Positions 1 to 45,466 of a stretch of DNA of 64,000 bases are shown here, piece after piece. Position 1 is the first letter of the stretch. Every line of letters starts with the position of its first letter. Origin of the DNA: Amorphochlora amoebiformis (taxonomy: Eukaryota; Cercozoa; Chlorarachniophyceae); assembly GCA_054601695.1 (NCBI GenBank), contig BAAHQB010000033.1, positions 1,079,587 through 1,143,586 on the forward strand. Direction: 5' to 3'. Both the position numbers and the translations under genes were made by a program. The notes under the pieces were generated by a model that made no database searches, had not been told where the DNA came from, and saw only the letters and a program-made list of their open reading frames with translations.

Positions 1-16
1 CAGGAATAATATCAAC

Positions 17-14060
<14,044 letters not shown>

Positions 14061-14378
14061 GACACGTGCCTTGCAACACGGATACCGGAATCCACGGATC
14101 CCATGGATTCCTTGGACTCCGGTATTATGCGGACACGTGCGGGATGAATCGCCCTCTGCTGTAAGAGGGTGTGAGTGGAAACATCCTTCCAAGAGCGTCA
14201 AGCCACTGACATACAGTGATAAGGCGTTTGACTGCTTTTGAAATAGTTCAGTGGTCTAGTTCTCTCGTGTCGATGTAAGCTGAATAGACACGTGTCGTGG
14301 GAATCCATCTTCCCTTAATAATTCGGCTCTAAGCCAGCCGCGGTGGTCGCGTACTGTCGAGTTGGGGAGCGCAAAACC
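14061..14378. promoter_or_regulatory. Divergent promoter between TYW1 and the Spp1-like gene
   Basis: The two start codons are 318 bp apart on opposite strands, and this stretch is free of TA microsatellite, unlike the introns on both sides. It carries three CACGTG hexamers (14063-14068, 14134-14139, 14289-14294), the last inside the palindrome GACACGTGTC. An imperfect palindrome lies at about 14081-14124 (ATACCGGAATCCA against TGGACTCCGGTAT). CACGTG is the classic target of bHLH and bZIP factors; its use here is inference. No convincing TATA box stands out. Confidence 0.6.
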
Positions 14379-15316
14379 ATGTCCAGAAGCAGCCTCAGGA
14401 GAAGGCAGCAGCAGAAGCCCAAACCAGTCGACATGAATCTGCGTTTACCGAAGAAGGTAGGCGGGTATTCCGAGTGAAAGGTCTGGGAGATGCGAGAATA
14501 CGTGGGAGTTTGTTCCGTGGAGAGCTAGGAGTCAGCGCGAAATGAAGCGCTTCTGAGGCTGATTTTGACAGGAGGAGGAGGGCCAAGAGCTGTACTGTAT
14601 CTGCCGTCAGCCTTATGACGCACGTCGATTCATGATCGGGTGGGTTTTTTGTGAAATCTCGTTTTTCGGGCCCTAAATGATCACCCCGGGGTCGAAAGCT
14701 TGGTTAGCAATATTGGTTTGCCACAGCGTTGGTCAGAGGAAAAAAAATCCGCTTAAAAGATCTTTCTTCTATTCATTTTGACAGATGCGATAACTGCGAC
14801 GGCTGGTTCCATGCTCGATGTGTGAATATCACCGTTGCCGAGGCGGACAGGTGTGCATCGTCCCCAAGCTCTAACAACTAGCGATCACATGTCCCACTAA
14901 TACGCTTCAGGATCACGCACTTCATCTGTCCTCCATGCAAGTCCAAACGCAAGCGCAACAAGGATAGCAGTGAGTCAACCTCAAAAATATTACGTTAAAA
15001 CCCTCGTCGGATCCTTTCCTTTTTTCGGGGAGTTTCTTTTCAAATTGTTTGCACTCCCTGTCCAATACTTTACTCGTTGGGTTTCCAGAAGATCGCGGGA
15101 AGAAGAAGTTGACCGGAAAATCGAGTGGGAGATCTGCAATGGGTATATTGTATCGGCCACCGTCACGGAAGCCTAGCCAGAGGATTAAGAGGCACGAGCT
15201 CAGGAGGGTAGGACTTCTTTACATATTCTTGAAGTGAAGTATGTAATATGTTCTTACAGATATTATATTATATATATATATATATATACATATATATAAA
15301 TATATATAATAAATAA

Positions 15317-15370
<54 letters not shown>

Positions 15371-15372
15371 GT

Positions 15373-15425
<53 letters not shown>

Positions 15426-15568
15426 GTATATATATGTCATATATTTTGTATGTACATGTGAAAATATACAAACTTACATTTGCACATTGTTTTACACACA
15501 TGTTATGGTTTTACATATGTTATATTCATATGTATTAATATATATATATATATATATATATATAAACA

Positions 15569-15613
<45 letters not shown>

Positions 15614-15818
15614 GTGTAATTATTTACATATATGTATAATATAAATATATTGTATATATATATATATATATAATTATGTATATGTATATATATATATATA
15701 TTTACATGTAAAAGTATACATATATATTTACATGTATATATCTGATATTACGTATGTATGAGTACATGAGCGTTTGCGACATGTATATTTCAATGGGAAG
15801 AAATATCGTGCATTCTTC

Positions 15819-15853
<35 letters not shown>

Positions 15854-15985
15854 ATATAGATGTATATATGCATATATATATTTTTAGATAACATATATGT
15901 ATGTATATATTTATATATATAATATATAATATGTATATTATATATACACCTGTATATATTTAATATATATATATATATATATATA

Positions 15986-16030
<45 letters not shown>

Positions 16031-16267
16031 AAATATATACATAATATATATATATATATATATATATGTACATATTATATATATGTATACATACATTTAT
16101 AAAGATTTATCGATACATTATACGGTACAATAGGTTAACATACATATACAGGTGAAAACATATGTAGACGCATTTATGCATACATACATATATATATATA
16201 AAATATATATATATATATATTTCTATGTGTATATATATATATATATATTATATATATGTATATATAT

Positions 16268-16308
<41 letters not shown>

Positions 16309-16602
16309 CCAATGTTTTAAATATCTGCAGGCTCAAAATATGGATCACGTGCCGTACGAGCCCAACTTTGATACCTCGGTAAGATTTTGAAATCGCAGAA
16401 CATAGTATATATACATATTCCTAATTAATGAGCGCATGTATTATATGGTTACGTGTATTTTTAGAGTTTATACATATTGTACAATTCTTACAGATATTTA
16501 TATAAATCTTTTCGACGAAATATCTTTACTCTATTTAAATATGTATATCTAAATGTATTTATGAATATATAGATAAATAATATATATATATATATATACA
16601 TA

Positions 16603-16648
<46 letters not shown>

Positions 16649-16655
16649 TACACAC

Positions 16656-16686
<31 letters not shown>

Positions 16687-17572
16687 ATATAAATATATAT
16701 ATGCATATATATATATATATATATATTATATTTATATATATTTATATTTATATTTATAATCCTATTGTATGTACTATGAACAAACAAATGCGACAGGTTA
16801 CATAAAAGCAACATTGATTACATATTCTGCCCGAGATAGATAGAAATATAACCATACTAAAGGAGAGCGAGGAAGAAGACGAAAACGGTATTCCACTGGA
16901 AGACCCCGGCTGGGAGTCCGACGACTCGGTAACACAAAAGAAAAACCAAAATAAAGTTCCGTCAACCTTCCCCACCCACTCAACCATCCCTAAACTACCA
17001 CCGCGGTACGTATGTGATACTTTTAAGAAATCACCCAAAAATAGCCCGTAACCGCTGGAATCAAACTTTAATAGGATTTTCTTTCTTTTCCCTTCACAAT
17101 TTTTCAATCATTTTACATAATTCTCAGGCTGAGTGTGGGGTCTCCACTAAGGACTCTACCCTTACAGTGGATGTATATGCCTATTCCACCACCCACAAGG
17201 ACCTAGGGTACATCTGAATTCACATGTGTAGTACTACAAAGGAAAACATACATACATTAAATTTAATTTATATATGTTCTTATAGATATATCTATATACA
17301 GAAAAAAAATACTTTAAATTTGTTTTAGGTGTATATCTTCTCCTATTCTGTACATTTTTAAATATAATGGGAGTTTGAACACTAAGCACTTTTATTGCCT
17401 TACCGACCTAACCCTAACCATAATAATAAGATCTGATCTAAACCTCACCGGCTTGGTGGCAGACGACAGGGACAAGGTTTTCGATCATTAGTATTATTTT
17501 GTTATCATACATACATGTAGATGATGTATATATTTAAATACATATAAATATATGTACGTGTATATATTTTTT

Positions 17573-17651
<79 letters not shown>

Positions 17652-17677
17652 ATATATGCGTACATGTATACAAATTA

Positions 17678-17753
<76 letters not shown>

Positions 17754-17788
17754 GTATGTGCGTGTATATACATATATATATATATAAA

Positions 17789-17833
<45 letters not shown>

Positions 17834-17864
17834 GTATTTATGTACATACATACATAAATATAAC

Positions 17865-17897
<33 letters not shown>

Positions 17898-17924
17898 ATG
17901 TATATATATATATATACATAAATG

Positions 17925-17961
<37 letters not shown>

Positions 17962-18052
17962 TATATGTATATACATGTATATGTTTCAGTTGAATTATAT
18001 CTATGTTTGTATATATCTATATATGTTTGTATACATTCATACAAACACACGT

Positions 18053-18098
<46 letters not shown>

Positions 18099-18395
18099 TT
18101 ATATGTATATGTACACATATATATGTATATATACATGTATTATATATTAATATTGAAAAACTTTACGCAAAGGCCTTGCTGTCCCATTTGCGTCGAAAAG
18201 CCTTTGAAGTCGAGTGTGAGCTTCACCGTACAAAATCCAGGCAACAAATCAAGCTAGCGGGTAACACTTGAGAAATGTATTTACGCATTTTAGCACTATC
18301 AGTATACACGTATACATATTTTTTTAGAAATTGTATATACAAAAGTAAAATATGCATTTATACATATGTATGTAATATATATATATTCATGCATA

Positions 18396-18440
<45 letters not shown>

Positions 18441-18727
18441 GCAAATTTTGACCTTTACATAGAATTCATGCATCTGTATTCTATGTATAAAATGTATACA
18501 TAACGTACATCTGCACATTATGTCTTTTACGTATCCTTTCCTTTTCTTTTCCCTAATCCTTCCTCGTCCACATTCTTCTCCCATTTAGACTGTTTCTCCC
18601 ACTCTCACTCTCATCTCTTATATATGTATATATATATATTATATATATATATATATATATAATATATATATATATATACATATATAAGAGATGAGAGTGA
18701 GAGTGGGAGAAACAGTCTAAATGGGAG

Positions 18728-18763
<36 letters not shown>

Positions 18764-18920
18764 ATATGTAATGTTAATACACATTGTATGTTTTTCAATA
18801 TATATTTATATATATATATATATATATAGTACATAAGTGTATATATCCAGTTACGTTACATGCATCTATACCTATACATGTGTATAGATGTAAATGCAAC
18901 TATACATTTACAGCATACGG

Positions 18921-18951
<31 letters not shown>

Positions 18952-18952
18952 T

Positions 18953-18997
<45 letters not shown>

Positions 18998-19069
18998 ATA
19001 TACATATATGTACATATATATATATATACGTATATATGTATGTATAAAGATGTATATATATATACATAT

Positions 19070-19113
<44 letters not shown>

Positions 19114-19327
19114 ATATATCTATATATTAGATACAAAATACACGTCGAATACTTACAATGAACAAAAAATATAATACTAGAATACAAAACTACAGGTCTT
19201 GCCTTTGCGAGGCGCGAGAGTATGAAATACTTCAACGATTTAAAAGTAAATGAATTTTCAATTCCGAAGGTACGTAATTTATATATAATATATAAAGGCG
19301 TATGTATACATGTGCATGCATACATAA

Positions 19328-19361
<34 letters not shown>

Positions 19362-19379
19362 CTAAAAATATATTATAAA

Positions 19380-19420
<41 letters not shown>

Positions 19421-19607
19421 AGTATATATATTTACATTCAAATATATCATAATTTTTGTACCCATACACTTTTTGTACCCACCTCTTTTGCAACTTGTCC
19501 TAATCCAATCCTCACGTTATCCCTCACCCACAGGAGACCGATATCGACAGCCAGACCGCCGACAGCCTGATTCGCGGAATTAACAACGTATGAAATAACG
19601 AGTATGG

Positions 19608-19661
<54 letters not shown>

Positions 19662-19746
19662 TATCATATATGCACATTTATATGTGTATTACACAAACGT
19701 ACATTTCATCACACTTTCAATGATTTGATATATAAAAATAATATAT

Positions 19747-19798
<52 letters not shown>

Positions 19799-20347
19799 AT
19801 GTACATATGTAAATATCAAAACGAGTGTATATACATATATACATATACATATATACATATATATATAATATATATATATATATACGCATATATATATTTA
19901 TATATATATATATGTATATGTGTATATGTACATATGTATACATATATATATATATATATTTAAACTTATATTTGAAGGTAAGGGCCCTGAGAGAGGTGAG
20001 GGAGCACTGTATTCAGTGCGGGAGCTGTGGAGCATACATTCCGGTAACAAGGAAATATAGAAATATTTCATATATGTTAGGTAGAATATTAGTTTCGAAG
20101 TATAGCGTAGATCAATAGAAAAATATAATATATTTACATATATATATATATATATATATATATGTAGGTAAGTTGAATACATGTAATTTGTTTATTTCAT
20201 TTGTACTATCAACATACCATCTGTATATAGTTATAAATAAATAAATTATTATGTTCAATGACATGTTGATACTAGTCTGACATTATGTATCTACATCTAT
20301 TCCTATAAAAACATGTCTATATGTGTATATTTTTTATATGTATATAT

Positions 20348-20396
<49 letters not shown>

Positions 20397-20683
20397 CACA
20401 TACACATATGTACACATATGTGAATATTCGTTTTTTGCATACAAATAGCAATATGCTGCAACATGTATAACATAATAACACGGTTAGGTTTTTATATCTA
20501 TCTCAATATGAATATGTGCACAGATTGTCCACTACGATAAACACCTCGAAGAATGCGGCCTTCTCAAGGCAACTATCCAACTCTAACCTAAACCCGAATC
20601 CTAATCTGAACACTTACCTCCCGAACCTAAAAGGATATATGGCGAGTATACTATGTATGTAATAATACAAGCATATATATACA

Positions 20684-20729
<46 letters not shown>

Positions 20730-20827
20730 AGTTTTAATAGTTTGGTTTAGGGATTCATACATATTATGCATTTACATGTATATGTGTGCACATATTTGTA
20801 CTAGATATGTGTACATAATATATGCGT

Positions 20828-20868
<41 letters not shown>

Positions 20869-20985
20869 ATATATGTATATACATATATACATAAATATAT
20901 ATATATACACATATATATATATATTAATTCGTATGCAATTAAATTATATATATAAATATATGTGTGTGTGTGTGTATGTGTATGT

Positions 20986-21023
<38 letters not shown>

Positions 21024-21131
21024 ATATATATATATACATGTATATACAGGTATATGTATATGATGTGTAAAATATTAATTCGTATGCACTCACATGGTAT
21101 ATGTATATTTTTGTATGTATATATGTATATA

Positions 21132-21179
<48 letters not shown>

Positions 21180-21232
21180 GATATATATGTATATAATATA
21201 CACATATATATATATATATTTATGTGTGTGTG

Positions 21233-21282
<50 letters not shown>

Positions 21283-21409
21283 GTGTGTGTTTGTATATAC
21301 ACATTACCTGTGTGAACATTTAAATATCTCGTAGGTCTTGACGTCTCGTGCCCCTCTCAAGGTTTACACATTTGAAATATGTTTCTGTTATATACATATA
21401 TATATATAC

Positions 21410-21454
<45 letters not shown>

Positions 21455-21490
21455 GCATATCAAAATGTATCTGTGTGTATGTGTGTGTGC

Positions 21491-21532
<42 letters not shown>

Positions 21533-21546
21533 TATATGCATATATA

Positions 21547-21591
<45 letters not shown>

Positions 21592-21922
21592 GGATATATA
21601 TCTCAGATGCATGAATGCTAACAAACCAACCATTTTTTTTAAAGTATTTACCGATATAAACCATATAGGAACAACTCAAACGCAAGAAAAGGAAGTCCAT
21701 GGGTGAAGACATTCCAACTACAGCGCTTGCCTACACACAAGAACTATACATTTGCGGGTACTCCCAAGAGTACTAAATTATTTACACATATATATATATA
21801 TATACATGTATACTATATCTCTATATATATTTACATATATATATTTTATATACATATAAATAAATATATATACATATATGCATATATATATATATGTATA
21901 TATACATGTATATAAATATATT

Positions 21923-22017
<95 letters not shown>

Positions 22018-22089
22018 TATATACCTATAACTGTAAGTAAACATGTTACATATACGTTTGAATGTACCTAATATACATCTGTATATATT

Positions 22090-22131
<42 letters not shown>

Positions 22132-22136
22132 AATAT

Positions 22137-22230
<94 letters not shown>

Positions 22231-22257
22231 CTGTAAATATTGAGTATGAACTAGTAC

Positions 22258-22300
<43 letters not shown>

Positions 22301-22527
22301 CATATATAACATATATGTATACATATATATATATATATGTTATATAAGTTAGATGTGTATGTATGCACATACATTTACATGAGTATTATATCATTTGTGA
22401 TATAATGCAAATGTGTAACCAGATGCCCCCTTCTGGATCCAAGAGCAGAGACTCAGGTAGATCTAAATCGTCTCGATAATATTAATTTGAAATAATTTAT
22501 GCCAGTATGTTACACACATATATATAC

Positions 22528-22560
<33 letters not shown>

Positions 22561-22589
22561 CATATATATGTACACATATACATATCAGA

Positions 22590-22630
<41 letters not shown>

Positions 22631-22656
22631 TACATACGTATATAAATGTTCATGTA

Positions 22657-22703
<47 letters not shown>

Positions 22704-22972
22704 CTCATACATGCACTAACCAAAAATTCATCAAAAACCCAGCCCAGTCCAGTTTTAACCCCTCACTTATGCTATCGGTTAAGGCGGGATGTCTATCTTA
22801 TCCTATCATCCTATCCCATCCTATCTCAAATCCAAAACCTTCATCCAGGTTGCAGTTACGAGGAATCCTGTGCCGAAGCGCCGGAAAATGGAAGCAGAGA
22901 ATACATCGGCAGCCGCTCTTGTGACCGGGTTCAAAACTGAGGGTGAGTTTATATGAATATACTGTGTGTATT

Positions 22973-23011
<39 letters not shown>

Positions 23012-23059
23012 TACATATGTATGCATATATGCGTACATATGTATGTAATGTATACATAA

Positions 23060-23090
<31 letters not shown>

Positions 23091-23806
23091 TTGTAGCAAG
23101 TATCTAAATTTATAAATCTAGGCGCTAAGGAAGCGGTATGTGCATCTACCCGGCCACGGATGGCAAGCACTCTCTCGGAAAACAATACAAATTTCGCAGG
23201 CGGAGGCGTCTCTATGCTTGGTCAAGCGCTGAAGGTATTGTTCATAACGCCCTTATGTTATAAACGCACACCCATAAATATATATATACATATATATATT
23301 TATATATATATATATATATATATATGGATACAATAACTATATCTATGTACGCATGCATACATGTAATATATTGATTATCATATTTTTGTCGACCTCCTCC
23401 TCTCTCACCTGTTTGTATTTAAATATATACATGTCTTCTAAACATTTGCATATTCAGATATGTCACACACAAAAACATTTTATACACCTATATATACACA
23501 TATATACATATACATATACATATATACTCATAAATTATATATATATATACATATATATATTTAATATAATGGGAATACATTCACAATTGATACATATATT
23601 TTTGGCAAGTATACATTGTAATGTTGATTTGGTAAGAAAATATTACGTATATATGAGTACATAGCGCACTTGCTCATTAAGGCATAACGCATCTACTCAC
23701 TTGTAGTTGGAGTCTATGGGCGTAAAAGAGGAGAGAAAGTCAGATATCTTCACAGCCGCCCGATCTATTATGAATAACGGAAAGGTGAGTCTGTAGAATG
23801 GAAAAT

Positions 23807-23857
<51 letters not shown>

Positions 23858-23995
23858 CACCTGATGTTCATATATATGTGCGTCTGCATCGGTATACATC
23901 TGGTTTTCAAATGATAAACATGTATATATGTATATACATATATACATATATATATATAATATATATATATATATAAATATGTTATATGTATATAG

Positions 23996-24030
<35 letters not shown>

Positions 24031-24300
24031 AATATATATGTATTATATGTATATGCATATACATATGATAATGTATATTATGTACAAGATTTTTCGTGTG
24101 TATTCAGCCCACCTTGAGCCGGATACAAGGAAATATCACCGCGGAAACCCTACGCCCTAACGTGACTCTGGGCGCTGTCACCCGTAATGCTGAAAAAATC
24201 GTATTGTCAATGTTCGCTAGTTTTAACACACATATATGTGTGTACAATATATACCATATACGTGCGTACGTACATACATGTGTGTATACAAGCACGTACT

Positions 24301-24362
<62 letters not shown>

Positions 24363-24476
24363 ATATATATATGTGTGTTCTGTTCGTGTATTTATTTATA
24401 GAGAGACATTATATGTTCAATTTACATCGATACACACACACAAACACACACACACCACATACACACACACACACAC

Positions 24477-24517
<41 letters not shown>

Positions 24518-24604
24518 TACATATTTAAATAGAAAGAGAGACTCACATATTTTTATGTAAAATTATGGACATGTATGTGTGTATATATACACCATATTCA
24601 TGTA

Positions 24605-24651
<47 letters not shown>

Positions 24652-24851
24652 GTATATCTAATTATATATATATGTATATATATATATGAAAATATGTATA
24701 TGAATACACATTCGTATATATAGTATTTCATAACAGTGTTCAAACATATGAATTTATCTGTATAGTTGAATTATGTATATCTATATCTTATATATATATA
24801 TATATATGTACATGTATATGTATAAATATATATACATATATATATGTATAA

Positions 24852-24889
<38 letters not shown>

Positions 24890-25632
24890 TTGTGTTTGTA
24901 TATATGTATATAATAGATATATATATATATATATATATATATATCTAGAATATATATCTTGTAAATATACGTACATTACATACCAGCGAACTACATCGGA
25001 TACTGCACCAAGCTCCGCTCCCAATGTACAGACCACGGGGGCTGGGCAGCATTATGGTAATTACACAAATTCACCCAAGTGCCTTAGATTACACAAATTG
25101 CCTAAATCTTCCCGTGATTTCTCCAACTCGATATTGATAGATCGTCCTGCTAATTTAAACAGAATCTTAACTCACCTCTTAACCTCTGACTCCAATCCTT
25201 AGGACTGCGGAGATCGAACAGCAGACGTATGACATACCTTCATGCCTTTTCATTTACATATTTTTCCATGTTGTTAAAGCTCTTTTCACTAGTACTTTTT
25301 GCACTTGTTTTCAGTTTTTTAACAACCTTCTTCGACTTTAATTTGAATTTCCTATGTTTTCTTGCTCTCTCACTGTCCCTCTCTCGCTCGCTCTCAACTC
25401 TTTCCCTTCCTGCTCTCAGAAGTCTTTCTGTGTCTTCCTCTTCCCTTTGTCGCTTTTCCTGCTCTCCCTCTTTTTAAGTATTTCTATCTGTCTCCCTTCT
25501 TCTGCTCTTTTGTTCGGTGTTCAACCTTGAAGATAAAATTTTCCTTTCATTCAGTGTTCTTCATTCTCAACATATATATATATATATATGTATATGTATA
25601 TTTGTGTACATATTGCAAAATATATGTATAAA

Positions 25633-25663
<31 letters not shown>

Positions 25664-25665
25664 TG

Positions 25666-25696
<31 letters not shown>

Positions 25697-25755
25697 ATAC
25701 ATGTACATACATCTCCATGTAAATTTAATAAAATATGTCTCTACAGATGTATCTA

Positions 25756-25790
<35 letters not shown>

Positions 25791-26006
25791 CTACTTCTAC
25801 GAAAAGCGTTTGCAGCTAGTGAGGGAGGAAATAGCATACGTAAAGGTATTCTACTTGCTTACATGTAAAAATCAATTTGTAATTTATACCTTTTGTATAT
25901 AACTCTGTGTGTGTGTGTACGCATATTATGATTATGCAGTATTTTATCCTACAACCACCACAGTACATATGTACATATTAAATGCATACACGTAATATAA
26001 ATATAT

Positions 26007-26039
<33 letters not shown>

Positions 26040-26645
26040 ATACATACATTTACATATGCACATTCACAACAATTCTAGCGTGCAAGCGAGGAGAGGAAGA
26101 GCGAGATTGCTCACGCTAAGAGGAAAACTGAGACTCAGGAAGCCGAAAAACGAGCTGAGCAGGTGTCAGGAGAGGAAATCGAGAGGGAGGAAGCGGGATT
26201 ATGAGATTCAGAGAGAGAGGAGAGATGGGTTGACACTCGTGTAGATATAGCCTACGTGGCCAAGGCGAAGAATGGGCTGTGGATATTCTTCATAAATTTA
26301 CATATACACACATGTATAAATATATATATATATATATATATATGTGTGTATAAAAAAATATGAATATTTAGATAGATACACATGTGTTTCAATCATGTGT
26401 ATATACATACATATATATATATATATATTCATTTATATATGTATATAATATAGATAGAATATGCGATAGGTATAACAATACATATCTCAAGCGCGTACAA
26501 ATATGAATATATATCCATGTAAATATATTATATGCACATCATACCTAGGGCGAGCACAACCGAGTGGAAGTTGCGGAACCAAACGACCGCGCTCCTCCTT
26601 CCGCGTCACAACCCGGGCCAGGTTCACCTATAAAAGATTATATAA

Positions 26646-26696
<51 letters not shown>

Positions 26697-26726
26697 ATTT
26701 GTGTGTATACGTATACTGTAGATCTA

Positions 26727-26757
<31 letters not shown>

Positions 26758-26840
26758 GTATATATACATATATATAAATAAATAAATATGCATTATAACA
26801 CGTAACATTCGTGTGTATGCACATATATGTGGATAGATAG

Positions 26841-26878
<38 letters not shown>

Positions 26879-27051
26879 GTATAGATGTGTTTATTTTATT
26901 GAAGACAGACAAACGTTATCTTTATCACATCACATATCATTGCAGCTGGTGTCAACCCTGTCCAAAGGCCATCCCGACCTATTCAGGGCGGAATGCAGGG
27001 TGAGTAGCATATTTACATTTGTACTTAATATATGCAATATATATATATATG

Positions 27052-27092
<41 letters not shown>

Positions 27093-27845
27093 TATATACA
27101 TATACATATACACATGCACATATATATAAATACATGTACATGTATGTATCTATATACATATATACATGATACATATATACACATGTACATACATATATAT
27201 ATATATATATACGTATGCACTTGTAATAGATAATATCTTGCGTTCGAAAAATACACATTAAGCATACACATATCCACCCACCAGGCCTTCCTGTCGGCCC
27301 GGGTGGGGCTGGCCCTTCAGCTCACGGCCAACCAACTCACGGCCCTCAAAGCCACGGTCCTGCAACCCACCCAACCCATGGCGCTGCAACGCACGGACCT
27401 CCAACCCACGGCCCTGCCACCCATGGCCCACTCCACGGGCCTGCAACTCACGGGCCTCCGACCCTTGGTCCTTCAAACCAAGCGCCCCCAGTTCAGAGAC
27501 CTTACAACCCTCAGTCCGGCATGCCGAACAACCAGATAAATATGCCTCAATCCAGTATGCAGGCACAACAGGTGGGGGAGGATTATCATTGTAATTGATC
27601 TCCCTTTGTATTACTCAATTATTGGTTTTAACTTTAATTTTTTCTTTGGGTGGATGGTAGGGAGCACCCGCGGGACCGGGGCCTGTAGCACAACAGCAGC
27701 AGGTTATTAATTTATAGGCGTATATATACATCATAACACATTTATACCTACATGCATGTTTTGATTACCTAATGTAAGTATGTATACACATTTACTCACA
27801 TGGTACCTGCACATGTAGATGTCCCAGTGGAATGAGCAGGCGTGA
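14379..27845 (+). CDS. SPP1: Spp1/CFP1-like PHD-finger protein (COMPASS-type H3K4 methyltransferase subunit), about 28 exons
   Basis: Spp1/CFP1 (CXXC1) proteins bind H3K4-methylated histone tails through a PHD finger within SET1/COMPASS. Exons: 14379-14456, 14572-14639, 14785-14850, 14911-14969, 15089-15207, 16331-16378, 16836-16928, 18173-18260, 19196-19269, 19534-19587, 19978-20043, 20524-20568, 21335-21361, 21669-21757, 22423-22456, 22849-22942, 23122-23234, 23707-23784, 24108-24219 (donor uncertain, 24183 also fits), 24987-25056, 25203-25226, 25791-25845, 26079-26162, 26549-26621, 26946-26999, 27285-27571, 27661-27702, 27819-27845. The model gives about 706 aa. The PHD finger is complete: C35, C37, C50, C53, H58, C61, C77, C80, with [12 protein letters not shown] across exons 2-3. 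The C-terminal CFP1-type zinc region is split: [21 protein letters not shown], then after an insertion [15 protein letters not shown] and [14 protein letters not shown]. No DNA-binding CXXC finger is visible, so it resembles yeast Spp1 more than animal CXXC1. The tail is His-Gly-Pro/Gln rich. Exon 12 has a GC donor. Reading through the exon ending 27702 would give a stop at 27717 instead. The exons at 16836 and 18173 are the least certain. Confidence 0.82.
18576..18729. repeat. Long near-perfect inverted repeat with TA loop
   Basis: The left arm (about 18576-18635) reads TTCTCCCATTTAGACTG, then TTTCTCCCACTCTCACTC and TCATCTCTTATATATG. The right arm (about 18672-18729) is its reverse complement with no mismatch that I can see outside the TA core. 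Arms are about 55-60 bp around a TA-rich loop of about 35-40 bp. It sits in a large intron of the Spp1-like gene. Confidence 0.9.
25345..25545. repeat. Polypyrimidine tract in an Spp1-gene intron
   Basis: About 200 bp of CT-rich sequence (CTCTCTCGCTCGCTCTC, CTTCCTCTTCC) lies between exons 21 and 22 of the Spp1-like gene, here on the transcript strand. It is free of TA repeats. Confidence 0.75.
27285..27571 (+). repeat. His-Gly-Pro low-complexity coding exon of the Spp1-like gene
   Basis: The largest exon of this gene (287 nt) encodes an irregular repeat of Thr-His-Gly-Pro-(Pro/Ala) units. At DNA level these are degenerate 12-15 nt units around ACCCACGGCCCT between about 27325 and 27470. It is far more GC-rich than the surrounding introns. 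All frames are partly open because of the repeat, but only the frame fixed by the neighbouring exon phases joins the Gln-rich exon downstream. The region is probably disordered. Confidence 0.75.
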
Positions 27846-28035
27846 TTATGCGTGAAAGGTCACCTCTCTGGTGCGCGGGATCTCTTTTATCTTTTTCCTC
27901 TAATATCATTTTTTTTTGGGAATGGTTTAGGATCCATTACAATTTCATCGAATGTGTATCATAATATACAATGTTCGTATTCTTTTTTTGGCCTTAAAAT
28001 ATCACACACACGCATACAAGTGTATAAACATACAT

Positions 28036-28101
<66 letters not shown>

Positions 28102-28301
28102 ATATATATATATGTCCATATGTGAATGTATGTATTATATTCATATATGTATGTGTATGTATATATATATATATGTATATACATGTACATGTATTTTATG
28201 TGCAAACAAACATGTATGTATGTATATGTATATGTGTATGTATATATATGCATATGCATATACAAATAATGTGTGTGCCTAGTATTACAATGCATCGATG
28301 C

Positions 28302-28337
<36 letters not shown>

Positions 28338-29017
28338 ATGTGTATGTATATATGCACCGCTGTGTACTGTGTACATGATACACCAATATGTATCATTAAT
28401 TTGATATGTCGACGCACAAACAAAAACAAAGTAAATGAGTACCAATAATCTAGATAATCAAAGAAAAACATTGGTTCTCAGTTTAATTTAGGCTAAACCA
28501 CGGTCAGCTAGAGCCCAGTTAACTTGCGTTTTATTATTAATATTTGACAAGGTTTAATTAGATCATAAGTTATAATACTCTAGATACTCTTTTCGTTAGT
28601 TGTTGTCTAGACTGTGTGCTAGACCCAAGTTACTAGAGTTCGTTAGAGTGGAAATATGCGATCCTCATAGTATCTAGTATATATCCTAGATATCTACATC
28701 TACTAGGTCTACTAGATCTACTATATCTAGTATATATGTGTATAGTCTAGATAGTCATCGATCACTATCTTTAGTTTCTACTAGTCTATCTAGACCATTG
28801 AACTTGTTTCCACCAGCAGTCTGATGCATACCTTCTAGACCTTATTCTAGTTATTACCAAATTATTGTACTTGAATTCGGCAGTTCCTAAAGACCAGCTC
28901 ATGATAATAAATTTAGTATCGGGTCAGGCCTATCTACTAGATCTAGCTAGTAGAGGGTATTCTAGTCTCCATCACTAATTGAACTCAGATATCTGTGACT
29001 GACTACAGCGTTCATAA
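27846..29017. other. Convergent intergenic region between the Spp1-like gene and VPS52
   Basis: Both flanking genes end here, so this holds two 3' untranslated regions. The left part (about 28020-28350) is ordinary TA/TATG microsatellite. The right part (about 28550-28980) has no TA runs but is dense in the tetramer CTAG, roughly twenty copies in about 430 bp. No coding potential was found. Polyadenylation sites cannot be fixed by eye. Confidence 0.6.

Positions 29018-45466
<16,449 letters not shown>

Noticed and set aside
17130-17175. Possible small exon of the Spp1-like gene
   Set aside because: AG and GT dinucleotides exist, but including it is not needed for phase and the peptide matches nothing.
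24987-25056. Alternative frame of this exon (Arg-Thr-Thr-Ser-Asp...)
   Set aside because: It is open, but the following exons would then hit a stop. The frame giving [15 protein letters not shown] keeps phase through exons 21 and 22 and matches the CFP1 zinc ligands.
25229-25477. Plus-strand frame rich in Leu/Ser/Phe
   Set aside because: It is the intron polypyrimidine tract between exons 21 and 22 of the Spp1-like gene.
27258-27566. 102-codon minus-strand frame opposite the His-Gly-Pro exon
   Set aside because: It is a shadow of the GC-rich repeat in the Spp1-like gene; splice phases support the plus-strand frame only.
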